Origin: Costertonia aggregata
GTDB taxonomy: Bacteria > Bacteroidota > Bacteroidia > Flavobacteriales > Flavobacteriaceae
NCBI RefSeq assembly: GCF_013402795.1
Contig: NZ_CP058595.1
Coordinates: 1,957,501-2,021,500 of the forward strand
Direction: 5' to 3'
DNA length: 64,000 bases
The position numbers and the translations under genes are program-made. Each line of letters opens with the position of its first letter. Positions within the stretch are counted from its first letter, which is position 1. The notes beneath the pieces were generated by a model that saw only the letters and a list, made by a program, of their open reading frames with translations, searched no databases and had not been told where the DNA came from. Shown here piece after piece: positions 26,512 through 35,915 of this stretch.

Positions 26512-28242
26512 TTATACTTCAGTTTTAATTTCTATCGATGCCAAGATTCGATCTACTATTTTATCGGCATATTCATCGTCAACGTTCCAGATCAAGAACA
26601 ATCGTTTATAATTGCCTGGTGCCGCAAAATTTAGGATGATATAGTTTTTCTTTTGATATTCCCCTTCGGAACTTTTGAATTTTAGGGAACCGTATTGTTT
26701 GAGACCTTCCGAACCGGCTGGCGTACTATATTTTTCGCGTTTGGTAATGATGTTCTTGACCCTGTCCTGTTTGGCAAAGAAATCGATACCTTCTTGTGCC
26801 TCTTTCTCTAAGTTCGTTGAATCCTTGTTGGGCAAGGTCATGTCCTCGAACTTTATATAGATATCATCCTTGCCCTCTTCCATAAGAAATTCTGATATCC
26901 CCAGCTTCTGGGATGCGGAAAATTTGTTAAAAACGTCTTTGGCCGCCTTTCTTTTTGCCTCGTTTTTTATGGTATCCAGATTTGCCGAATTGGATATCAA
27001 CTCGCCGTCAACTCTCTTTAGAACCCCAGGTGTTTCAATACGCAATGGCGGAAAACCATAGGAACTGGCTACCCAATCGCCTTCTAAAAGTTGTTTGGTA
27101 TGATGAAACGTTACGGTGTCCCAAACCTGTTTTGGCCCATAGTAAACCGAAAGACCTGCTACAGATAATACAAGAGCGCCCAAAACGGCCGCTGCGGAAT
27201 ACATGATTTTTCTTCTTCGTTTTTTGCGCTCCTGTTCTTCCTTATATTCCTCTTGAAGCATGAGTTCCTCTATCGTGGGTTCAGGTAAAGCATCGTGGGT
27301 CTTTACAACAATCTGCTCTACTAATTTTCTATCCTGCTCCGCAACCGAAGTAGAAGGTTTCGATTTAGCAAATTTCACCAAATCAGCTGTTTGAAGAATT
27401 TGTTGGAACTGTTTAATGGTGGCATCATCCAATTTTAGCTCTCCGGCATCCTTCATCATCTCCAATTTTGTTATCAATTGCCCCGTGGTGCTTTCCAAGG
27501 CAGAAACATGGGCGTCTTCTTCCAAATAGGACCTAACGATATCGGTCAATTGCGAGTAATATGCCTTGTATTCGTCCTGGATAAGATATTTTGAATTTTC
27601 CAGTTTTTTGAGCTCCAGCAATGCCCTGTCATAAGGTGGCAGGAGTGCTACTTTTTCTTCTTCGGTAAGTGGTTTTTTTCGCCATACGAACCAGTACAAA
27701 AGAGCTCCCACTATTAGAAGACCGCCTAAAACCCATAAAATGGTCTTCCATATGCGGGCGTTGCTTTTCTCTACTTGGATCAATGGTTTTATGTCGAACA
27801 TTTTCTGTTTCAACGTATCTACGGGAACGGTGTTCACGTTGATTCGAAAAGAATCTGTCATGAACGGTTTTTCGTTGATGGCGATGCGTTGCTGGGGAAT
27901 GGTGTAGGCCCCCGAATCAAATTGTGTAAGGGCATATATTTTTTGAAGTATGAACCTATTTTTCTTTCGTACGGTATCCGTAGCGATGGCTTCAACAGTC
28001 TCCAAGGGAGAAAAAGTTTGCCCCTCCGGGAAAAATACGGTTGCTGTTGAATCTACATCAACGGTAACCGTGAACTTTATTTGCTCCCCGATTTTGATAT
28101 AGGAGGTGTCAATAGATGCATTTACTTTGGCACTCTCTTGGGAGAGACCACAAAAAGAGCCAAACATCAGGCATAACACAAAAGCTTGCTTTATTTCACG
28201 CAAGTAACTTTTTACCGTCAACACCGTATGGTTAAACTTCAT
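26512..28242 (-). CDS. BatD-like membrane protein of the Bat operon
   Basis: 576 residues. Signal peptide (about 1-34, ending in GSFCGLSQ), an N-terminal Ig-like domain (INASIDTSYIKIGEQ-type strand) related to the start of BatD, a membrane helix near 165-190 (TILWVLGGLLIVGALLYWF), a cytoplasmic helical region (200-330), a second helix (SAAAVLGALVLSVAGL) and a C-terminal domain of about 180 residues that resembles a lipocalin-like strand domain. It fills the place of the DUF4381-like gene seen in VWA/MoxR operons. Function unknown. Confidence 0.7.
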   Translation of the reverse strand: MKFNHTVLTVKSYLREIKQAFVLCLMFGSFCGLSQESAKVNASIDTSYIKIGEQIKFTVTVDVDSTATVFFPEGQTFSPLETVEAIATDTVRKKNRFILQKIYALTQFDSGAYTIPQQRIAINEKPFMTDSFRINVNTVPVDTLKQKMFDIKPLIQVEKSNARIWKTILWVLGGLLIVGALLYWFVWRKKPLTEEEKVALLPPYDRALLELKKLENSKYLIQDEYKAYYSQLTDIVRSYLEEDAHVSALESTTGQLITKLEMMKDAGELKLDDATIKQFQQILQTADLVKFAKSKPSTSVAEQDRKLVEQIVVKTHDALPEPTIEELMLQEEYKEEQERKKRRRKIMYSAAAVLGALVLSVAGLSVYYGPKQVWDTVTFHHTKQLLEGDWVASSYGFPPLRIETPGVLKRVDGELISNSANLDTIKNEAKRKAAKDVFNKFSASQKLGISEFLMEEGKDDIYIKFEDMTLPNKDSTNLEKEAQEGIDFFAKQDRVKNIITKREKYSTPAGSEGLKQYGSLKFKSSEGEYQKKNYIILNFAAPGNYKRLFLIWNVDDEYADKIVDRILASIEIKTEV

Positions 28243-29109
28243 TTATCCTCTTCGCTTAAAATAGCCCAACAATTTTTTTACATAACTTTCGTCAACCCTA
28301 CAGTCCAATACACCGCAACCTGACTTTTTAAAGGTTTCCCTAAAATAATCAACACGTTGCCTGTGATATCGCCCGTAGGCCATACGCACTTTTTTGGATT
28401 GTGTATTGACCAATTGCAACCTACCAGTTTCAGCGTCCTGCATTTGTACCATTCCCAAATTGGGAATGGTTTCCTCACGTTCATCGTAGATCCTGATTCC
28501 GGTAACATCGTGTTTGTTCCCTGTAATCTTCAATGTTTTTTCATAATCTTCAGCCATAAAATCCGAGAGCACAAAAACTATGGCTTTTTTCTTTAGTACG
28601 TTGGTCATGTATTTTAGGGCTTCCGATATGTCGGTTTTTTTACTTTTTGGCTGAAACTCCAATAATTCCCGGATAATACGCAATACGTGACTTTTCCCCT
28701 TTTTTGGAGGGATAAAGAGTTCAACCTCATCGGAAAAGAGAATCAAACCTACTTTATCGTTATTTTGCATGGCCGAAAAAGCCAACGTGGCCGATATTTC
28801 GGTAATGATTTCTTTTTTAAATTGATTGGATGTTCCAAATAGTTCTGAACCACTCACATCTGCCATGAGCATCATGGTGAGTTCTCGCTCTTCTTCGAAC
28901 ACCTTAACGAAAGGTTCGTTATAACGGGCCGTTACGTTCCAATCAATACTTCTTACATCATCACCAAATTGGTATTGCCGTACTTCACTAAAGGTCATAC
29001 CCCTGCCTTTGAAGGTAGAATGGTATTCTCCTCCAAAAATATGATCAGAAAGACGACGAGTCTTTATCTCTATTTTTCTGACCTTTTTAAGTAATTCCTT
29101 TGTATCCAT
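28243..29109 (-). CDS. DUF58 domain protein of the Bat operon
   Basis: 288 soluble residues. The DUF58 signature appears as GRGMTFSEVRQYQFGDD followed by VRSIDWNVTAR and EERELTMMLMADVSGS, the last being a VWA-like strand with a degenerate MIDAS. DUF58 proteins accompany MoxR ATPases and are thought to be their partners. Stop of this gene is one base before the next start. A 99-base spacer separates it from moxR. Confidence 0.9.
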   Translation of the reverse strand: MDTKELLKKVRKIEIKTRRLSDHIFGGEYHSTFKGRGMTFSEVRQYQFGDDVRSIDWNVTARYNEPFVKVFEEERELTMMLMADVSGSELFGTSNQFKKEIITEISATLAFSAMQNNDKVGLILFSDEVELFIPPKKGKSHVLRIIRELLEFQPKSKKTDISEALKYMTNVLKKKAIVFVLSDFMAEDYEKTLKITGNKHDVTGIRIYDEREETIPNLGMVQMQDAETGRLQLVNTQSKKVRMAYGRYHRQRVDYFRETFKKSGCGVLDCRVDESYVKKLLGYFKRRG

Positions 29110-29208
29110 ATTTTTCAGCGAGTAGTGGTTAAGACTAAATAATCAATAGAAGGCTACAGCAGTGTATAAGATCAACTGTAGAATTCGTATTGATAACTGT
29201 CAACTGAT

Positions 29209-30210
29209 CTATGGTACTTCAACTTCGTTTACGATACGGTTGATGATTTCTTCCGAGGTTATATTTTCCGCTTCTGCCTCGTAAGTGATGCCTATCCTGT
29301 GTCTAAGTACATCGTGGACTATGGCCCTCACGTCCTCGGGTACTACATACCCTCTTCTTTTGATGAAAGCAAAGCATTTGGCAGCGTTGGCCAGATTGAT
29401 GCTACCACGTGGCGATGCCCCAAAATTGATCAGCGGTTTTAGGCTTTCTAAATTATATTTTTCGGGATAACGTGTGGCAAAAACAAGGTCTAAAATATAT
29501 TTTTCGATCTTCTCGTCCATATAAACGTCCCTGACCGCTTGTTGTGCGCTAAGAATCTGTTTAAGCGTAACCACAGGCTTAACCTGTTCATAGGCACCTT
29601 TTAAGTTTTGGCGAATTATCAATTGCTCCTCGTTCATTTTGGGGTAGTCAATCACTGTTTTCAGCATAAAACGGTCAACTTGCGCTTCGGGAAGTGGGTA
29701 TGTACCTTCTTGTTCTACGGGGTTTTGGGTGGCCATTACCAAAAAGGGTTTGTCCAAAACAAAGGTTTCATCGCCAATGGTCACCTGTTTTTCCTGCATG
29801 GCCTCCAATAAGGCGGATTGTACCTTCGCAGGTGCCCTGTTTATTTCATCGGCCAATACAAAATTTGCGAAAATCGGACCTTTTTTAATAGAAAAGTCGT
29901 TTACTTTCATATTGTAGATCATAGTACCTACAACGTCTGCAGGTAATAGGTCTGGTGTAAACTGTATACGGCTAAAGCTGCCTTTTACCGCTTTTGCCAA
30001 GGTATTTATGGCTAAGGTCTTTGCCAGGCCCGGCACTCCTTCCAATAAAATATGCCCTTGTCCCAAAAGGCCAATGAGCAAACGTTCTACCATGTGCTTT
30101 TGCCCCACGATGACCTTGTTCATCTCTAGGGTAAGTAGGTCGATAAAAGCACTCTCCTGGGCAATTTTCTCGTTCACGGCACTAATATCTACAGTAGTAT
30201 TTTCTTCCAT
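29209..30210 (-). CDS. MoxR-family AAA+ ATPase
   Basis: 333 residues. Walker A is GVPGLAKT near residue 58, Walker B is FVLADEINRAPAK near 118, sensor 1 is VMATQNPVEQEG near 160; the C-terminal lid ends in ASPRGSINLANAAKC and GYVVPEDVR. MoxR proteins are chaperone-like ATPases that act with VWA proteins, matching the Bat genes downstream. First gene of the operon; promoter probably in the 160-base spacer before 30371. Confidence 0.94.
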   Translation of the reverse strand: MEENTTVDISAVNEKIAQESAFIDLLTLEMNKVIVGQKHMVERLLIGLLGQGHILLEGVPGLAKTLAINTLAKAVKGSFSRIQFTPDLLPADVVGTMIYNMKVNDFSIKKGPIFANFVLADEINRAPAKVQSALLEAMQEKQVTIGDETFVLDKPFLVMATQNPVEQEGTYPLPEAQVDRFMLKTVIDYPKMNEEQLIIRQNLKGAYEQVKPVVTLKQILSAQQAVRDVYMDEKIEKYILDLVFATRYPEKYNLESLKPLINFGASPRGSINLANAAKCFAFIKRRGYVVPEDVRAIVHDVLRHRIGITYEAEAENITSEEIINRIVNEVEVP

Positions 30211-30370
30211 ATAAAGGGTGTATTAATTAAGCATCAGTTGGTTGGTTGAATTCGCATGGCGCAAATTGAAAATTTATTTATTTAATGGCTGTTAACGATT
30301 GGTTAAAAATACGGTAACCCATTAAGTTTTATGAAGGATTTAAGGGATTTATCTTTATTTTCGAGGACTT

Positions 30371-31243
30371 ATGAAAAATCCGATTAAATATTCCAAAATT
30401 ATTGCTGGCACCATGACCTGGGGTAGTTGGGGAAAAGCCTTTGATACAAAGAAATCCATTGCGACGATGCACCATTGCCTGGAGCTGGGAATCACCACAT
30501 TTGACCATGCCGATATATATGGGGACTATACTACCGAAGCTGATTTTGGAAAAGCATTTGCGGAAAGCGAAATCAAACGGCAAGACGTACAATTAATTTC
30601 GAAGTGTGGTATCCAAATGGTAACGGGTAGGCCTAATAAAGTGGCCCACTACCAATACAACAAAGATTATATCATAGGATCTGCCGAGGCATCCTTGAAA
30701 AACCTTGAAACCGACTATTTGGATATGCTCCTTTTGCATAGGCCAAGCCCCTTGATGCAACCCGATGAGATTGCGGAAGCCATTGAAAAACTGCAAAAAG
30801 AAGGAAAGGTTATAGAATTTGGAGTATCTAACTTTACTCCTTCGCAAATAGCTATGATAGAGACCAAAATACCGGTTTCAGGCAATCAGGTAGAGTTTTC
30901 CCTGACCATGAACAAACCGATGTACGACGGCACTTTAGACGACGGCATCGCCCATCGTAGAATGATGATGGCCTGGAGTCCTTTGGGAAGTTATTTCAGG
31001 GAGAACGATAAAAAACAAGGTCGGATCAAGAAAGTGTTGAAAACCCTGGAAGAAAAATACAGTGCAAGTGCCAATGCTCTTCTACTGGCCTGGCTTTTGA
31101 AACACCCTGCGAAAATATACCCAGTGATAGGTACAACAAACACCGACCGATTGACGGACAGCGCAAAATCCGTCAACATCAATTTGGAGAGAGAAGATTG
31201 GTTTGCCCTGCTTGAGGCCAGCCAAGGCCATCCAGTGCCATAA
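30371..31243 (+). CDS. aldo/keto reductase, YdhF-like
   Basis: 290 residues of TIM-barrel reductase. Catalytic residues lie in FDHADIYGDY (Asp, Tyr), SKCGIQ (Lys) and LLLHRPSPL (His). GKVIEFGVSNFTPSQI and the C-terminal PVIGTTNTDRL nucleotide-binding segment are typical. The pattern is closest to E. coli YdhF oxidoreductases. Substrate unknown. The following SDR gene begins 11 bases after its stop. Confidence 0.9.
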   Translation: MKNPIKYSKIIAGTMTWGSWGKAFDTKKSIATMHHCLELGITTFDHADIYGDYTTEADFGKAFAESEIKRQDVQLISKCGIQMVTGRPNKVAHYQYNKDYIIGSAEASLKNLETDYLDMLLLHRPSPLMQPDEIAEAIEKLQKEGKVIEFGVSNFTPSQIAMIETKIPVSGNQVEFSLTMNKPMYDGTLDDGIAHRRMMMAWSPLGSYFRENDKKQGRIKKVLKTLEEKYSASANALLLAWLLKHPAKIYPVIGTTNTDRLTDSAKSVNINLEREDWFALLEASQGHPVP

Positions 31244-31253
31244 AAATATAGAA

Positions 31254-32012
31254 ATGAATACAACAGCATTGATTACGGGAGCTACCAGTGGAATAGGCAA
31301 GGCGACCGCTGAACTTTTTGCGGAAAACGGTATTGATTTGGTTCTTTGTGGGAGAAGGCAAGAAAGATTGGATAATCTTCGGGAAGCACTTGGCAAGAAT
31401 GTCAAGATACATATTCTGAACTTTGATGTAAGGGATAAAAATAGGGTGATACAATCCATAAACAATATTCCAGATACCTTTTCGAAAATAGATATCCTCA
31501 TAAACAATGCGGGGAATGCCCATGGCCTTGACACCATAGATCAGGGGAGTTTGGATGATTGGGACGCTATGTTGGACATCAATGTAAAAGGATTGCTTTA
31601 TGTATCCAAAGCGGTTTTGCCGCAGATGATAGCACGTAGATCGGGTCATATCATAAACATCGGATCCACTGCAGGAAAGGAAGTATATCCCAAAGGAAAC
31701 GTATACTGTGCCAGTAAATATGCCGTAGACGCCATAAACCAAGGTATGCGGTTAGATTTGAACGCTCATGGGATAAGAGTGGGTGCCATAAACCCAGGGC
31801 TCGTGGAAACCGAATTTAGCAATGTGCGTTTTAAAGGTGATACGGAAAGGGCGAAATCGGTTTACAAAGGTTTTCAAGCTTTAAAGCCCGAGGATATCGC
31901 GGATATCATCCACTTTGTCGTGACCAGGCCGTATCATGTAAATATTTCCGATTTAGTGGTTATGCCCACAGCACAGGCGAGCAGTACCTTGGTACATAAA
32001 ACCGGCAATTAG
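31254..32012 (+). CDS. short-chain dehydrogenase/reductase, YdfG-like
   Basis: 252 residues. NADP-binding TGATSGIGKATAE at the N-terminus with a basic GRRQERL after strand 2, NNAGNAHGLD, and the catalytic YCASKYAVD (Tyr/Lys) with Ser in INIGSTAGK. Closest to YdfG-type 3-hydroxy acid dehydrogenases. The ATG at 31254 is preferred; the open frame starts inside the preceding gene. Its stop overlaps the convergent lipoprotein gene's stop by 3 bases. Confidence 0.92.
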   Translation: MNTTALITGATSGIGKATAELFAENGIDLVLCGRRQERLDNLREALGKNVKIHILNFDVRDKNRVIQSINNIPDTFSKIDILINNAGNAHGLDTIDQGSLDDWDAMLDINVKGLLYVSKAVLPQMIARRSGHIINIGSTAGKEVYPKGNVYCASKYAVDAINQGMRLDLNAHGIRVGAINPGLVETEFSNVRFKGDTERAKSVYKGFQALKPEDIADIIHFVVTRPYHVNISDLVVMPTAQASSTLVHKTGN

Positions 32013-33238
32013 TCTATCAACTTATAGCAAACGATGTGTTGCTTAAAAAAATCTTTTTGAAACGTTACCAGTTGTCTGCTTTCTGGGAACAACCCAATTT
32101 CCTTAATGTGCCTGGAACCGTTTCTTATTTTACCTAAAAGTAGCCATGTGCCCTCTAAATGGTGATATATATAAAGTTCTTTTGGTTTTTCCCCATAGGA
32201 TATCTGGGTCGGTTCTACTGAGAGCACGGTCCGTGCATCGGCACTGATACTATATATTTCCCCCATAAATTGATCAGGTTCAAAATAGCCTGACTGTTCC
32301 TCCCAGTTCTTGTTTGTCCAGTAAAAGACGGTCATGTTTTCATCTGGCTTTCTAGAATGTGCAGTAACCGAAAGTACGTTGTTTTTTAGGACAACGCTAC
32401 TACCAAAATGATGATAGGGAAATTTACCATACACTGTTTTTGAGGCATTTTTCCATTGATTGTTTTGTAGTGCATAGGTGCGTACTTCACCAGAACTCAG
32501 TCCGTTTACTTCCGCAAAGGGATTACCAATGACCATTTTGCTTCCATTTGTGTTGAAATCAACATAATCCCAGTACATTCCGCTACCGTAAGATTGTGTG
32601 TTTTTGGGTAAAATATCCTGTACGGGTACTGAATCACCCAAAGTTTTCCATGTATCGTCCTCAAAACGATAGGTATTTACATACGCTCTTGTATAACCGT
32701 TGATAGCAGGGAACACGGCCAATGTATTACCATCATCGCTTAACTTTAGGTTGATGTAGTTGAACTTAAATTCGGGATGTAAAAAGAGTGTATCCACGGT
32801 TTGCCACATGTCTCCTTTGAGATGGTGCGTCAAAACAGATATTTTGGAATCTTCGCTAGCATACAGGGTCGTCATTCTATCTCCATTCGCATTCAATTGT
32901 AATACGCCGCCAGGCGCTATAATACCTTGTCCCAGTGTATCGTGCTTTGTCAACACTGTTTTACCATCAAGTTGACGTTTAAATATCTTGGCTTTTAACG
33001 GGAGGTATGTTGAGTCTAAAGGCATGTCGTAATCTACGATACCGATAATACCACTTTCGTTCGCAGTTAGTATTTCCTGTTTGTTTTCGTTATAGGTGTG
33101 TTCTTCAAATTTTATGGTATCACCAAAAACCTGCCAAACGGCAACATTTTCTGGGAGAGGATTCTTTTTTCCACAGGAACTGATGGTAATCGAAATTGTC
33201 GATGATATGAACAAAATATATATGCCGAATTTTTTCAT
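32009..33238 (-). CDS. beta-propeller-like lipoprotein (second of a pair)
   Basis: 409 residues from the ATG that overlaps the upstream stop (TGATG). Lipoprotein signal MKKFGIYILFISSTISITISSC with lipidated Cys at about residue 22. The mature protein has repeated units of the type SDDGNTLAVFPAINGYTRAYV and NGSKMVIGNPFAEVNGLSSGEV, each about 50-60 residues, as in FG-GAP/WD-like propellers. Paralogous to the upstream gene. Function unknown; likely periplasmic or surface binding. Confidence 0.7.
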   Translation of the reverse strand: MKKFGIYILFISSTISITISSCGKKNPLPENVAVWQVFGDTIKFEEHTYNENKQEILTANESGIIGIVDYDMPLDSTYLPLKAKIFKRQLDGKTVLTKHDTLGQGIIAPGGVLQLNANGDRMTTLYASEDSKISVLTHHLKGDMWQTVDTLFLHPEFKFNYINLKLSDDGNTLAVFPAINGYTRAYVNTYRFEDDTWKTLGDSVPVQDILPKNTQSYGSGMYWDYVDFNTNGSKMVIGNPFAEVNGLSSGEVRTYALQNNQWKNASKTVYGKFPYHHFGSSVVLKNNVLSVTAHSRKPDENMTVFYWTNKNWEEQSGYFEPDQFMGEIYSISADARTVLSVEPTQISYGEKPKELYIYHHLEGTWLLLGKIRNGSRHIKEIGLFPESRQLVTFQKDFFKQHIVCYKLID

Positions 33239-34596
33239 CACTTCTTGGGTTTATATACAGTTACCTCGCCAAAAGTCAATCCATCGTTATCCATATTACT
33301 ATTTCCCACGATAAAGGTATCGCCCTCATGGCTTAATGAAATATCCACAGTATAATCCTCCCATGCTTTTTTTAGTTTTATTTTATTTGCGTTCATGCAC
33401 CATACCGTATCGTTTAATTCAAAATAATAGGCATAGTTCATATTTGCTGGACCGTCGTCAGGATTATATCCATGACCGGTAACAGCCATTTTGTTGCCCT
33501 TACCGTTCAGTGAAAAACGTACCCCGAAAGTGTCACCGCCTTCCCCTTGTAGTTTGTTCCCGACTTGCTGCCATTTTCCGGAGTCGTTTAGCCTGTAGGT
33601 CTTGATATATCCCGAGAATAGGTCTTTGCTATCGTCTACATACTTATATTCTTGGGTGAGATGAGATCCCAATGCTATTAATGAACCGTCCTCGTTTGTA
33701 CTTACCCATTCACCAAAACCGATTTCATATTCTTGCTCAGGAAATAAAATGTCGCCCAATTTTTGCCAGAGACCATTTTGTAGACGAAATACGGCAACGC
33801 TGCATTCTTCACGAAGATTACCGTTCATATAACTATTGTCGCTTATTAAAGTACTTTTACTCGAACCTAATATCAACGTCTTGCCATCGCCGCTTAGGTC
33901 GAACACCTCCCCAATATGCTGGGTCTCGCTAGAAATAGTTGTGGAGTATTGCCTTCTAGAGACATAGGTTTCCCCTATAATGGTATTGCCTAGGGGAATC
34001 CAGCCCATGGTGTCGTCAAAAGCAAAAACCTCGATTTTTCCTTGATCGTTTTCAACTTTAGGATTGCTAGGAGTTCCTATCGCCAATGTTCTACCATCAT
34101 CGCTCAAACTAATATGGGTTCCAAGTTTATCATAAGCTCTTTTTCCTATAAAATCCTCACCTAATCGTTGCCATTGATCGTTTTTCCATTCAAATACGCT
34201 TACTTTACCTGAATTGATACCGAGTTTATTGTTGTTTGGGGCGCCAACAGCGAGGATATTACCTTTTTTATTCAAATCAACGATACTCCCAAAATGCCCA
34301 CCCTGCATATTGCCATATAATGGCTTGCCCAAAGGAATCCATTTTTGAGTATGAAATTGATACACGTCTACTTTGCCGCACCCCAATACTTTGTTGTCCG
34401 CAAACGGAGAACCAATAGCAATGATAGCCCCCTCCCCATTAATATCGGTTGCAAAGCCGGTAAAATCCCCCCTTTTTTCATCTTTTATGGTTTGCCCCAT
34501 TTTAACCATTGTAGCTTGGTTGCATGAACATAGGCAGAAGCACATGAAAAATAACAGCAAGCCGATGAATTTTATTGAAAATGTATTCTTTTTCAC
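33238..34596 (-). CDS. beta-propeller-like lipoprotein (first of a pair)
   Basis: 452 residues if the GTG at 34596 is used, which gives the compact signal KKNTFSIKFIGLLLFFMCF with lipobox LCSC; an ATG at 34650 adds 18 residues but lies upstream of the -7 box at 34620-34627. Repeats include FTGFATDINGEGAIIAIG, FGSIVDLNKKGNILAVG, LGTHISLSDDGRTLAIG and FGVRFSLNGKGNKMAVTG, a regular integrin-like FG-GAP pattern. Coupled to the downstream paralog by TGATG. Confidence 0.72.
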   Translation of the reverse strand: MKKNTFSIKFIGLLLFFMCFCLCSCNQATMVKMGQTIKDEKRGDFTGFATDINGEGAIIAIGSPFADNKVLGCGKVDVYQFHTQKWIPLGKPLYGNMQGGHFGSIVDLNKKGNILAVGAPNNNKLGINSGKVSVFEWKNDQWQRLGEDFIGKRAYDKLGTHISLSDDGRTLAIGTPSNPKVENDQGKIEVFAFDDTMGWIPLGNTIIGETYVSRRQYSTTISSETQHIGEVFDLSGDGKTLILGSSKSTLISDNSYMNGNLREECSVAVFRLQNGLWQKLGDILFPEQEYEIGFGEWVSTNEDGSLIALGSHLTQEYKYVDDSKDLFSGYIKTYRLNDSGKWQQVGNKLQGEGGDTFGVRFSLNGKGNKMAVTGHGYNPDDGPANMNYAYYFELNDTVWCMNANKIKLKKAWEDYTVDISLSHEGDTFIVGNSNMDNDGLTFGEVTVYKPKK

Positions 34597-34619
34597 GTTA
34601 CTATATTTCAAGTTCAATC

Positions 34620-34627
34620 CAAAAATA
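34620..34627 (-). promoter_or_regulatory. TAnnTTTG -7 box upstream of the lipoprotein pair
   Basis: Minus-strand TATTTTTG, exact consensus, 23 bases upstream of the GTG start at 34596. It argues for the shorter lipoprotein start. Confidence 0.45.
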
Positions 34628-34771
34628 GAATTATTAAGCAGTATATGCACCCCTGATACCAGTGAATAAAAACTAATAACGGTTTTTAATTGATCTATCG
34701 GTAATATTTAAAAAAAGGGTTAAGTATCTTAGAGTCATATTTGTACATCCAAATACAAACAGGATTTCCCG

Positions 34772-35908
34772 ATGATTAATAAACGTCTTCTCATAAAAAA
34801 CCTTCTCGCCCACAACGATGAGAATAGTTTTTACGATAAAAAAAGATTTATAAACATTGGACAAAAAGAAGGTAAGGCCAAGTTCCTCAAGCATGTTTGC
34901 GCATTGGCCAATAGCAATCCAAAAAACAGGTCGTTTATAGTAATAGGGGTCGAAGATGAGGACAATAAGATAGTGGGGGTCGATTTTTTTGACGATAGTA
35001 AAATCCAAAACTTGGTAAATGCCTATTTGGACAACCCGCCCATGATTTCATATGAGAATATTCCCTTCCCGCATTTGCCCGAGGGAAAAGTAGTTGGTTT
35101 GGTCTCCATCAAATCAAACGGAAAAGTATGTGCCTTGCGAAAGAACATATGGAAGTATTATGGCGGAATGGTTTTTTTTAGGGAGGGTAGCATAAGTATG
35201 CCAAAGGCCTACAATATTGAACTAAAGGATATTAATTCTGAAGCTGTCGAGACCATAGAACAACATGCCAAGAACAATATTCAACTCACTTTGGACGGCG
35301 TTATCGATTTTTTGAATCACCGCCACAAAGATCTGGAAAGTGGTTATAAAGTTTTTAAGGAACAGTTTGTGGTGTGTTGGGCGGGAAAAAGAAAAAAAGT
35401 AAAGAAAGAAACGTATTTTTCCCGTGTTGACATTGAATTGATTAATGAGCAGGTAAAACTATTCTATTCCGCATTAGATGAGATAACCATCACATTTGAC
35501 GATAGTTCATTTACCACTATAGAGTTTATACAATTGGGGCTCGGAAAACAACAAAAGTACTATCCTCTGGAAAAAATGGTCATTCAGTTTTTTGATAATG
35601 GCACTTATCAAATACAAAGTGACCTTATTTTTGAACCTCCGCTTTTTGATAAAAAAACGCTATTTCATATTTATAATGCCAATAACGCGCTGCTGAAAAA
35701 ATTGGGTAATAAAATAACACTGAACCCCAATGAGAAAAAAGATTTGGAGCATCTGCCCGCAACATATTTGATTTGCTATTTCAGCGGCTTTGAAGATGCC
35801 AAAGATCAAATGGAAAAGGCGAGACCAATATTGAAAAAATACGACGCAAACAGTTATGAATCCTTAAAAGAATCCTTGAGGGTGCTTAGAAAGGTCAAGT
35901 ACAATTAA
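34772..35908 (+). CDS. AlbA_2 (Schlafen-type) domain protein
   Basis: 378 residues. The first 130 form an AlbA_2 domain: EGKAKFLKHVCALANSNP, then FIVIGVEDEDNKIVGVD and SIKSNGKVCALRK, often annotated as putative DNA-binding or ATP-binding. The remaining 250 residues (LNHRHKDLESGYKVFKEQF, then FYSALDEITITFDDSS) are not recognised and lack the winged-helix and ATPase parts found in long family members. Divergent from the lipoprotein pair; convergent with the amylosucrase gene. Role unknown, possibly nucleic-acid related. Confidence 0.75.
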   Translation: MINKRLLIKNLLAHNDENSFYDKKRFINIGQKEGKAKFLKHVCALANSNPKNRSFIVIGVEDEDNKIVGVDFFDDSKIQNLVNAYLDNPPMISYENIPFPHLPEGKVVGLVSIKSNGKVCALRKNIWKYYGGMVFFREGSISMPKAYNIELKDINSEAVETIEQHAKNNIQLTLDGVIDFLNHRHKDLESGYKVFKEQFVVCWAGKRKKVKKETYFSRVDIELINEQVKLFYSALDEITITFDDSSFTTIEFIQLGLGKQQKYYPLEKMVIQFFDNGTYQIQSDLIFEPPLFDKKTLFHIYNANNALLKKLGNKITLNPNEKKDLEHLPATYLICYFSGFEDAKDQMEKARPILKKYDANSYESLKESLRVLRKVKYN

Positions 35909-35915
35909 TGATGCC

